From NCBI GenBank assembly GCA_014529385.2, contig CM043967.1, positions 80,490,278 to 80,554,277 on the forward strand: a stretch of 64,000 nucleotides of DNA, written 5' to 3'. This document shows positions 1 to 8,445 of the stretch, piece by piece. The notes beneath the pieces were generated by a model, which made no database searches, was not told the origin of the DNA, and was given only the letters and a program-made list of their open reading frames with translations. The stretch comes from Adiantum capillus-veneris (taxonomy: Eukaryota > Streptophyta > Polypodiopsida > Polypodiales > Pteridaceae). The position numbers were made by a program, and so were the translations under genes. How positions within the stretch are numbered: the stretch's first letter is position 1; each line of letters opens with the position of its first letter.

Positions 1-274
1 GAAACTCAAGCAAAACCTAAAAATCAGGACAAGGATTTAACCAAGACACGAGTCGAGCGGAAAAAGAAGTATGAAGGTTGAAAAAAGCTCTAAAGGAGAT
101 ATATACAACCGAAATGGAAACCACAAAAGAAGATGGTAAAGATATAATGAGTGTTCCATCCATTACACAAAATATACTCTCCAAGATCGAAAAATCATAA
201 GCAAACAACCTGTTAGAGAACTACGAAAACAGAGTGAGTCCTACGAAGGGCCTGAAAACACAAAAAAGATAGAT

Positions 275-513
275 TTGGCCGAACTAGGAGAAGAGACTAG
301 ACCAACCAACATTCCAAATGACCTTACAGTAGAAGAAGAAGGGCTTTTGTTAAGCTTACTGAAAGAATACCGAGATATCTTTGCTTGGTTTTACAAGGAT
401 CTCAAGGGTGTTGATCCAAAAATCTGTCAACATACCATACCCATGAAATATGATGCAAAACCAAGTACACAAAGACCATACACATACAATGAGACATTTG
501 CCAGGAAGATCAA
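275..513 (+). pseudogene. Element A pol: segment just before and at the start of reverse transcriptase
   Basis: The translation holds the conserved approach to a Ty3 reverse transcriptase: the EYRDIFAW stretch, then KGVDP and HTIPMKYDAKP. Element N has the same series (EFRDIIAW, KGVPP, YTIPMNSMAKP), so the two are relatives. The frame opens after stops upstream and is cut at 513 by element N; the last residues beyond that point in a naive translation belong to the N LTR. The start is not a true initiation codon because this is an internal piece of a polyprotein. Confidence 0.85.
509..513. repeat. Target site duplication ATCAA, left copy (element N)
   Basis: ATCAA lies directly before the TG end of the N LTR at 514. 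The same five bases occur at 14042-14046 directly after the CA end at 14041. A perfect 5-bp duplication is the integrase footprint of a Ty3 element. Confidence 0.95.
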
Positions 514-1085
514 TGTGCGCGTCTGCCGCACGTGTCGGAGCTAGGGACTTGCCAAGCACCGTGTGCGAGCCACGAAGGCTGCAAGCACACAACTAGCAGG
601 CCTAGCAAGCTCACAGAGAACAGGGGTGTGTCACTCACCTCCCTGCGCTTGTCGCCGTGAAGGATTCCTTGCCGCGAAGAAGAGGCAACCGCCGTCGTAC
701 TGCACTCAACCGCCTCGCCGCCGCAAGTGCCGTCGCAATGCTCGATCACACACACTCTCTCTCCCTCAAGCACACACACACACACCTATGAGCACACAAT
801 GGAGATGGGGATGGAGATAGGGCAAGAGCACTTCTTCTATTGCACACTCAGAGAATGGGTCAATTTTAGGTTTAGGTGACTTTTATATGAGCTCGCCCCA
901 TTCACATTTGGGCGCCCATGCTTAGCCAACTAACCCTTGCGTGTTCCAGTTAGAGTGCGCCTCTCATCGGCGATCACTCTACCCTTTTCCTATTGGACCG
1001 ACAAGCCCGGTGCCTGACTCTACTAAATAAATAATACGGCGTCCGTCATAGGCGATAGGGTGTCCGTGAGCTACGAGGGTTAACA
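514..1085 (-). repeat. Element N 3' LTR (572 bp)
   Basis: It starts TGTGCGCGTCTGCC and ends GGGTTAACA, and matches 13436-14041 along its whole length. The main difference is a CA microsatellite near 771-785 that has only about 7 units here against about 26 in the other LTR. It contains the usual short frames on both strands, which are not genes. Confidence 0.95.
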
Positions 1086-1100
1086 TGCCCCCCTTCCTGA
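1086..1100 (-). other. Element N polypurine tract
   Basis: Read on the minus strand, AGGAAGGGGGGCA lies directly against the TG of the 3' LTR. This is the expected position and composition of the plus-strand primer of a reverse-transcribing element and fixes the orientation of N as minus. Confidence 0.85.
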
Positions 1101-2295
1101 TGTAGATTCCGTCCTCGGAAGCTATTGAGTTGAAGATTGTTTGTCCATGTTGTAGAGCATCTGGATTTGAATCTGCAAGGCACAGTCACTGTTTCAGCAG
1201 GCGGAATTATATGGCCATAAATCATGAGGGGAATGTAAAGTACATGTGGAAATGAGTAAATGCAAGATTTATGAAATGTTAGACTGCCATTAAGGACAAA
1301 TAAATCGCACTTTGAGTAAATTAGTAATTTTTAGATTTTTGGGCTTATGGGTGAGTCTATCAATTAGTGAGCTATGACTAAGGTTAAAACAACTACTCTA
1401 GTACTAGCTAAGCTAAGAAGATTATCTAAATGCAAGATTTCCTAATTGTGCTTTTCATCTTTGATTAGCCAACTAGCTCTCACAACTGCAAACAAAAGCT
1501 TGAAATGTTAATTGTAAGCGCAATGGAAGTCTTTTAAATGTCATTGTTTTTTTTTTCTTTTTTACTTTGGTTCACAATCATTTGACGTGTGTGCTTGTTT
1601 TGTATGTCCGGGGCTTTTTGCTTCTCAAAGAAAAGCGCCCACACTGGGAACCTCTAGGGCTCTAGTACTATAGACAATACATGTGAGTGAAGTACCAAAT
1701 CAAGCCAGGATTTCTCTTCCAGCATTAGATTTTTCATTTGTGGCACTTATGTTTTTTGCTTCCATTTCCTTTGTATTCTCACTAGTGTTTTTGTTGTTTA
1801 AGTGAGCAAGCTTCTCTATGCCTTAAACATTCCTAAGGTCTCAAATACTGAGATAATTTTATCAGCTAGGCCTAGTGGTCAAGTAAATGAGTTAACCTAA
1901 AGTCACGGTCTCCTAATCTCAAGGCTCGTCCATAAGATTAAACTCTAGTTCCATCAACTTAAGCAAAGACAAATTTATACATCTATAATGGCAGATAACA
2001 AACATAACTATTGCACTCAAACAAACCATGAAAAATCATTATTAGCAATTATACATATCCACCAACATGAATCATGGAAAGTAGTACACCTGGAGGTATG
2101 GAGTTGCTCATTTCGTCGAAGCAGATGTCCTCAGCCATGTGGATGGAAATCCATATAGGTCCTACCTAACACATCCAAAAAACAAGCACTATACCTCTAG
2201 GAGGCATGTCAGTGTGAAAAAATTAAAACTCCTAGAAAACAAACTCAAAACACAATCCAGACCCCTAACTTACCTATCTGTCATCCCTTTTAAAA
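1101..2295 (-). other. Element N 3' noncoding region
   Basis: About 1.2 kb between the 140-codon ORF and the polypurine tract. It is AT-rich with stops in all frames. I see no RNA gene, tandem repeat or recognisable domain in it. A short plus-strand frame at 2139-2387 overlaps the end of the unknown ORF and looks like chance. Confidence 0.6.
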
Positions 2296-2718
2296 TCAAG
2301 GAAAGAGGATATTATATAAACCGGGTGGCCACCCTAAGGCTAGGCCTCTATCCTCATCATCTAGATAAACAAAATCATTTTCCGTGAGGCCATAGTCTTT
2401 CTCGGTCTCTATTATTTCTTCTTCATCATCCTCTTGCGCAAGCATGTTAATCAAGAACCTCGCGATGCGTGGATACTCATCTTGTGCAAAAGAATAAGCA
2501 TGTGTCACCGGAGAAACATTCGCTACTGGGTAGGGATCACTAGTTATCCATAGACGTATCAGCCATTCTAACTCCTCAAAATTTTGCTCGCGCGCAAGTC
2601 TCTCTACCAAATCCCATTCGCAAGAAAGTACATGGTAGCAGATGTGAAACACTTGAGAAAAAGAAAAAGGGTACCTTTCATCAAAAATAGAAGCGCATGC
2701 CTCTGGTGAACTAGCCAT
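2296..2718 (-). CDS. Unknown 140-residue ORF in the 3' region of element N
   Basis: An uninterrupted ATG-to-stop frame in the sense direction of N, lying after pol and before the 3' LTR, the position where Athila elements carry an env-like gene. The start codon has a G at -3 and a G at +4, a fair plant initiation context. The product looks soluble: no signal peptide or membrane segment. It has a helical middle (LVERLAREQNFEELEWLIRL region, about residues 36-56) and an acidic stretch DDEEEIIETEKD near residue 100. I do not recognise the family. It is notable that this frame is open while the neighbouring pol frame is full of stops. It could be an accessory retroelement gene, a captured host fragment, or a chance survivor. 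Confidence 0.5.
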   Translation of the reverse strand: MASSPEACASIFDERYPFSFSQVFHICYHVLSCEWDLVERLAREQNFEELEWLIRLWITSDPYPVANVSPVTHAYSFAQDEYPRIARFLINMLAQEDDEEEIIETEKDYGLTENDFVYLDDEDRGLALGWPPGLYNILFP

Positions 2719-3152
2719 CTCTAAGAATACAGATAGATTTGGTTAGGTCTTTAAAACATGAGTTGTTTTTGTGTGCTTCTTGATGTGACATGGTGAATTT
2801 AGACTTATGTGTAGGATCTGATAGGGTGCTCTCTTGTTGCTAGTCGCTCTTGCTCTTTTACTTTTTTTTTTCTTTTTTTTTCTTTTTTTTTGCTAGAACT
2901 AGTATAAGGCTTTATATATACATTCCCTAGGATTGGAGATTGAGAGGTCAGGGAGGAAGGTTGAGAGGGGAGCAAGTGAATGATGGATGTCAGCAAACAC
3001 TCCCCCCTTCCTTGGGTAGATCATACCTTTTGGAATGATGTCGTCACCTTTTGAAACCAATTGTTCCAAGTTGTTACGGGTGAAGGCTTTAACCAATAGT
3101 TTTCGATCGCCCTATGAGTTTCATCTAGTTGCAAGGGTGGTAAGGTACTCTC
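2719..3152 (-). other. Spacer in element N with a poly-T/C tract
   Basis: The stretch between the unknown ORF and the W-V-P-K tail holds a long T-rich tract with single C interruptions (about 2860-2891; polyA/G on the coding strand). A 65-codon minus-strand frame at 2899-3096 is open but shows no recognisable motif. Nothing else is supported here. Confidence 0.5.
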
Positions 3153-3699
3153 CTATGATTTTATTTGCAACATTGTTGTAGGTGGTGAACCTACAACGGG
3201 AGGTGCAAACTCTTTCTTGCTTGTATGGATATGTACAATGGTAGGTGGAGGTTGTGTCAAAGCTTCTATTTCCGTATAGGAACTACATGAAGAGCAAGAA
3301 GCTTCATTTGATTTCCCTGTTCCTGAGCTAGGTGGAACAAATCGTTCTTTCTTTGGTACCCAAACTAGCCCTAGAGCGGGTGTGTAACATTCCGTGATTT
3401 TTTCCTTTCCACGATTTTCAATTTGTTTTGGAGCCACAGGATTGGGTTTACATGGGCCAGGTGACAAGTGAGAGCACAATTTACGTTTTGGCACCCAGCT
3501 TTGATCATTTCCTTCATAGTAGCCTTGGGCTTCCAATAGTTTTTTAGGAATCCAACGCAACATTTCTTTACATTTCTTGGGACAAATGGGACGTCTCTTA
3601 CCAGGCTACTATCTTTTAGCATTGGCTATGGTTGCTAAAGAAGCTTTAGGGACCCACATGTATGTTTTCTTTGTTATATTGGGATGGGTCTTGTGTGTC
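3153..3699 (-). pseudogene. Element N pol tail: W-V-P-K repeat region
   Basis: Downstream of the second retropepsin, one minus-strand frame contains four short related motifs: WVPKAS (about 3655), WIPKKL, WVPKRK and WVPKKE, separated by proline-, lysine- and serine-rich sequence. This frame is shifted by one from the retropepsin frame at 3700 and has two adjacent TAG codons near 3600, so it is broken. Element A has a comparable series after its own second retropepsin. The motif spacing suggests a repeated basic-aromatic peptide; its function is unknown to me. Confidence 0.55.
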
Positions 3700-4272
3700 T
3701 CAAGCTTTTTTTTTAACTACATCAGTTGAAGCTCTAGAGACTTGGGCTATGGGGACATATGGTTCAACCTCTTGGACATGCAATGTTTTGGGTTTTATTT
3801 CCTTAAGAGGCAATATCTCAGGTACTATGGCTTGCGTGGCAGGGCTAAGAGTTGGTTTTTGCATTGTGACACCCCCAGTCCCCCAATCAATAGTGCATTT
3901 GGTGGCTATCATCCACGTGCGTCCTAGGTTTATATTACCCTCCATAGTTCCAGTAGGCATGACCAAAAAGTCTTGAGCTACAACCCCATTGTCATAACTA
4001 ACAGAAGTGTGCCAGATTCCAAAAACCGTAGTTTTTTTCTTGTTGACAACCTTGACTTGGATAATACTCTCAGATAGAGGTGGCTTCCCTAACTGACACC
4101 ACACCCCATATAATAGCAGATTATGTTTAGCACCCGTGTCCAATAAGGCGTTATATAGCACTTTTCCATAGGCACTATTTAACTCAATAGGGTATCGTAG
4201 AGGCGTGTCAGAGTCCAACCAATCATCCTCTGTTTCAATGTGGAATGCATGTGTAACTCCAAGGTTAGCCTC
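3700..4272 (-). pseudogene. Element N: second retropepsin-like (aspartic protease) domain after integrase
   Basis: In frame with integrase and separated from it only by the stop at 4273. The segment reads DDWLDSDTPLR, then ALLDTGAKHNLL, the DTGA signature of retropepsins followed by hydrophobic residues, and about 80 residues later NINLGRTWM, matching the conserved hydrophobic-L-G-R strand near the C-terminus of these proteases. Element N already has a protease in the normal place between gag and reverse transcriptase (DGGAG and ILGRPF, 8434-8500 and about 8260), so this is an extra copy. Length of about 120 residues fits the fold. It ends in a lysine-rich run and a stop at 3700. Whether it ever had protease activity cannot be told from sequence. 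Confidence 0.7.
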
Positions 4273-5184
4273 TCACTGGCGTCTTATGCGTTGTTGGCAC
4301 TCTTTCGCCTCAGCTTGAGCTTGTATCTTTTTCAATTCTGTTTGAGCCTTGGCTGTCTTTTTCGTATGGATGCCACGTAGCTCCTCTTGGCTTAAAGGAT
4401 CATAGTATCTTTTAAATTTGCTCCCATTGAGGAATCCAATGGTTTCAACTCCATCAAGAGTCTCCACACGAATGGTTCCTTGTGGGGTGATCTCACATAC
4501 TCTATATGGTCCTTTTCCCGCATATTTCAACTTTTTCTTTTCATTACGCACTCCATACATAAGGACTTTATCACCAACATTGATATCTTTGTTCTTTAGA
4601 TGATGGTCAAACCATTTCTTCCTCCTATCTTTCTCCACAAGTGCATTTTGCACAGCTAATTGCCTCTCTTCATCTAGCCTTTCAAGGATATATAATCGCT
4701 CAACCAAGGGGTTACCATCCCAACCTTCTTGAGAAGCTACTCGAAGACTAGGAACGAAAAACTCCCATGGCATAACAGCTTCTTGTCTATAGACCATCTT
4801 GAATGGTGTGCAGTTAATGGCAACTTTATACGCAGTACGATAAGTCCATAGAGCTGATGTAAGCTTTGAATCCCAATCTGTGCGATGAGCTTCCACTGTT
4901 TTGGTTAAGATAGAGATTAAGGTCTTATTGGTGCTCTCAGCCTGGCCATTTTCTTGTGGATAATAAGGTGTGGATTTATGGTGAGCTATCATAAAGTTGG
5001 TAGTGAGTTCTTTTATTACTCCATTTATAAAATGAGTACCATTGTCACTCACAATCTCAAAGGGACAACCAAATCTTGTAATAATGTTCTCAAAGAGAAA
5101 CTTGGCAGTTGACCTTGCATTGGCCTTACGTGTCACCCTAGCTTCCACCCACTTTGTTACATAGTCAGTGGCAACGATAATATA
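4273..5184 (-). pseudogene. Element N pol: integrase catalytic core and C-terminal domain
   Basis: Integrase inserts the cDNA into host DNA. The frame starts with ATDYVTKWVEA (first catalytic Asp), then VSDNGTHF (second Asp) and YYPQENGQAEST (catalytic Glu), the D-D-E triad with normal spacing. It continues through the LWTYRTAYK and YGKEAV-like region into a C-terminal SH3-like part (KVLMYGVRNEKKKLKYAGKGPY) and a lysine/glutamine-rich end. There is no chromodomain. It is separated from the upstream pol segment by a TGA at 5185 and from the second retropepsin by a TGA at 4273, both in one frame. Confidence 0.9.
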
Positions 5185-5802
5185 TCAAGATTGAGTGCTA
5201 CGAGTTGCCGGACTAATTGGGCCTACAAAGTCCAAACCCCATTTTTCAAATGGTTGAGTCACTTTAACAGGATGTAAGGAAATCCTATCCTTTTGTTGCG
5301 TGATCTTGTAACGTTGGCATTCATCACATCCTTTTGCAAAAAGTGATGCGTCCTTAAATAAGGTTGGCCACCAATAGCCTGATTGCAACACCTTTCTAGT
5401 TGTTAGTTCTCCTGAGAAATGTCCTCCGGCTATACCCATGTGGGCTTCTTGTAGTATGTATAAATACTCATCCTCACGGGCACAACTTCTAAGAATATCA
5501 TCCTTCCCTAGCCTGTAGAGAGTTCCCGCAATGAGAGAGTAAGGTTCACATTCTTTTAACAGTTTTCGAGCTATGTCTTTACGAAGCTCTTTGGGTGGAA
5601 AACCATTAACTAGAAAGTTCACAATCTTCTCACTCCATTCAGGTATGGTTTCGACTAGGAATAGAGAAGTATCAGGCAATTCATCATCGACTCCAAAAGG
5701 GGCTTCACCATTGGGTATGCGAGACAAATGATCAGCCATGACATGTCTTTTACCAGGTCTCACCACAACGGTAAAATCAAACTCAAGGAGAATTAACAAC
5801 CA
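5185..5802 (-). pseudogene. Element N pol: end of RNase H, H2C2 zinc-binding domain and start of integrase
   Basis: The segment begins after the TGA at 5803 with LLEFDFTVVVRPGK and MADHLSR, the end of RNase H. It then has a linker and one H2C2 module: AHMGIAGGH (H-x6-H) and CDECQRY (C-x2-C), followed by WGLDFVGPIS at the entrance to the integrase core. The frame is open until the TGA at 5185. Only one H2C2 is present here, in contrast to element A. Confidence 0.9.
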
Positions 5803-6165
5803 TCATGTAATTCTTCCCGTGGAACAAGGTTTATTTACTAGATACAACAAAGCTTGATGATCAACATAGAACACAAACTTGTTGGCCAGAAGGTAGTAGC
5901 GAAATTTCTTTATTGCATAAATCATACCTAATCCTTCTCGCTCTGTAGTGGTGTAGTTTCTCTCGGCATCATTCAATTGACGACTTGCAAAGCTGATGGG
6001 GTAGTCCAATTTATGTTCCCCTGGTTGAGCTAGAACACACCCAATAGCAAAGTTTGATGCATCAATATGCACATGGAAAATTACATTCCAATCGGACACT
6101 CGTAGAATAGGAGCATTGGTCAAGGTCTTTTTCAATGACTCATAAGCATAGTCACACTCCGCAGT
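5803..6165 (-). pseudogene. Element N pol: RNase H domain
   Basis: RNase H degrades the RNA strand of the RNA:DNA hybrid. Visible landmarks are HVHIDASNFAIG (catalytic Asp), TTTEREGLGMIYA (catalytic Glu) and FYVDHQALLYLV (Asp). The upstream boundary is a TAG at 6166 that replaces the Trp seen at the same place in element A (FDWID), so it is a G-to-A change on the coding strand. The downstream boundary is a TGA at 5803 where relatives have Arg. Confidence 0.9.
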
Positions 6166-7353
6166 CTAGTGGAACTCAATAAGAAGCTTGTACAAAGGAC
6201 GAGCTATCTCGGCAAAGTTTAAAATAAACCGTCGGTAATAACCAACATGGCCCATGAATCTTTGAACTCCCTTATAGTTTGTAGGTGGTGGTAATTCAGC
6301 AATGGCTTTAATTTTGCTCTCATCTGTGGAAATCCCATTTTTGGACACTATATGCCCTAAAATGACTCCATGTTTAACCCAAAATTGGCATTTGAAAGGA
6401 TTTAAGGAGATGTGATACAATCTGCACTTCTCAAACACTTTTTGTAAGCATGATAGATGTTCTTTCCAAGAGGAATAAACACAAAGGTCATCTAAGAAAG
6501 CTTCACAAAACTCCCTCAAATATTCTCTAAAAGCAATGTTTATTAATCTTTGAAAGGTAACCGGGGCATTGGTTAAGCCAAAAGCCATAACACGAAATGC
6601 GAACACTCCAAATTCGGTTATAAAGGCTGTTTCAGCTTGGTCCTCCAGCGCAATTGTGATTTGATTGTAGCCAGAGTACCCATCTAAAAAGCTATAAGCT
6701 TTCTTCCATGCAACTCTTTCAAGCACATGTTCCGAATATGGCAAGGGGTAATGGTCCCTCCTAGTGGCGGCATTGACCTTGAGATCTACGCACACTCTGA
6801 GTTTCCCATTCTTTTTTGGCACAATCACTATTGGAGACACCCATTCTGAGTGCTCAATAGGGTATATGAATCCGCATTCCACAAGCTTTTCAATCTCTTC
6901 TTGAACCATCTTTGCATATTTAGGATTCATTGGGTAGGGTCGTTGCTGAGCTGGTTTAGCCATGCTATTCATGGGGATTGTGTACTGCACCACGGAAGGT
7001 GGAACACCTTTCATATCATGATATGTCCAAGCAATTATATCCCTGAATTCCTTGAGAAGTTCTTTAAGTACACACTCCTCAGTCGCTGTCAGATCTTGGG
7101 CAATGAAGACAGGTTTAGACTCTTCTCCTGGGTCTGCTAACTCTATTTCCTTAACTATCGTTGGACCATCATAGACTCCATTGCTCCCATCGATAGGTTT
7201 TCTTTGGGCCTTTGTATACACAACCTTACGTTCCTCTGTGGTATAGGATTTGAAATGTTCAGGTGCAGGGTGTAAGTCTGTGGGGTCCTGTTGTTCTGTG
7301 GACTGTGATTTAACTTCTGGTTCCTTTTGTTGTTGAGCTAACTCTCGATTTTG
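6166..7353 (-). pseudogene. Element N pol: reverse transcriptase
   Basis: About 395 codons open between TGA 7354 and TAG 6166. The first visible non-ATG start (GTG at 7221) is arbitrary because this is internal to a polyprotein. Order: linker, EFRDIIAWTYHDMKG, HSEWVSPIVIVPKKNGKLR, CVDLK, HYPLPYSEHVLERV, SFLDGYSGYNQI, VMAFGLTNAPVTFQR, catalytic FLDDLCVYS, then LGHIVSKNGI and FMGHVGYYRRFI leading to the connection domain. All core catalytic residues are present, so this domain is intact apart from the flanking stops. The motif set is Athila/Tat-like. Confidence 0.93.
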
Positions 7354-8445
7354 TCATCTCCTTACGGTACGGCTCAACCTTGGCTTCTCTGTAGCCTCTA
7401 GTTGTGCGATGTCAATGGGTTGTGGACTACACCACATAACGCTTTGAAGGTATTCACCCCAATTATCTACCAACTTTCGATGAGCATCACATGCCCCTAT
7501 ATAATTAAGCCATTCTGCGGTAGATTTATTTTCATTTATTCTAGCACGCACATTTGCTCGATATCGTCGCCTCTTATATCTCTTACTCTTCTTGTTTAAT
7601 TCTCGATTACAGTTGATTTCTAGTGAAGACTCACTAGATGAATCACTACTTGTGTCTTCTGCTCCCTTGGATAGATTATCATCTAGGTTACCAGTGGGAT
7701 CTGAATGGTTTGTCCCCACATTTGCACTAAGATTTAACTCAGATTCTTCGTCCTCAGAGTCAATTTCAACTGATGATTCCGACCCCAAATCGTGTGGGCT
7801 ATAGTCTTGTGAGGCGCTACTCGTTTCAATGCCAGTCAAGCTTTCAACTTGTAGATCATCAAAAGCTATATGCATTGCTTCTAGCATGTTTAAGGGTACA
7901 AGTGGTGGTATTTCATCCCCCTCAGGTGTTATCCAAGTCGGCCCCCTATTTCCCCAAGTGTCTATGGTTGCTGCTAGGTGGACCCAATCCACATTGTCCA
8001 ACTCAGTCATCCCAGGTAGTACATCCATATAAGGAGAATCTTCCCCAACATCAGTGTCCGCTTTACACGTGTAACAATACTGCAATGGGGCCAAGTGAAC
8101 TGTGGTGTCAGATCTATGATCAATTATAAACCTGTTTCCTAGAGGATATGCTCGACCCGTCGCAAGATCCACTCGAATGACAGAATCTTGGAACTGCAAG
8201 TAGACATGGTTTTTAGACCAGTCATGCACCATTTTTGCTTCCCTCATGAAAGGACGTCCTAAGATCATCTCCGATGCCATAGTGTGTTTGGAGAAATCCA
8301 TAACAATAAAGGTAATCCTTATTTTATGTCCAAAGACCTTGATCTTGAGATCTTCTAGCATCCCAATAGGTTTAACAATGGACCCATTGGCCATCTTCAC
8401 TACTATGGTTGTGGTCACAAGGTGAGGTCTTCCCATAGTTTCCCA
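7354..8445 (-). pseudogene. Element N pol: C-terminal part of protease and protease-RT linker
   Basis: In frame with the segment above, beyond the TGA at 8446. The first 85 residues complete the retropepsin begun upstream: MANGSIVKPIG, ITFIVMDFS and the conserved ILGRPFM strand. The remainder is a 250-residue acidic, serine-rich linker (runs such as SDSSSESSLE) and a short basic stretch KKSKRYKRRRYR near the end. The frame closes with TGA at 7354 but reopens immediately in the same frame into reverse transcriptase. The ATG at 8436 is internal and not a real start. Confidence 0.85.

Larger units (their letters stand above)
1..513 (+). mobile_element. Ty3/gypsy element A, left part (split by element N)
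   Basis: This is the upstream piece of an Athila/Tat-like Ty3 retrotransposon that starts before the window. It ends at 513, where element N is inserted, and resumes at 14042 in register once one copy of the 5-bp target duplication ATCAA is removed. The first 270 bases have stops in every frame and only a lysine-rich degenerate linker can be guessed. The join across the insertion runs through the first residues of reverse transcriptase, which shows directly that both parts are one element. Confidence 0.93.

Noticed and set aside
510-820. Overlapping frames of 78-91 codons on both strands in the N LTR
   Set aside because: They lie within a 572-bp LTR, cross its boundary, have no motif and repeat in the other LTR with different ends.
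3662-3976. Plus-strand ORF MFSLLYWDGSC
   Set aside because: Antisense of the second retropepsin of N, which has clear motifs on the minus strand.
7592-8129. Plus-strand ORFs opposite N pol
   Set aside because: Shadows of the minus-strand frame; no motif.
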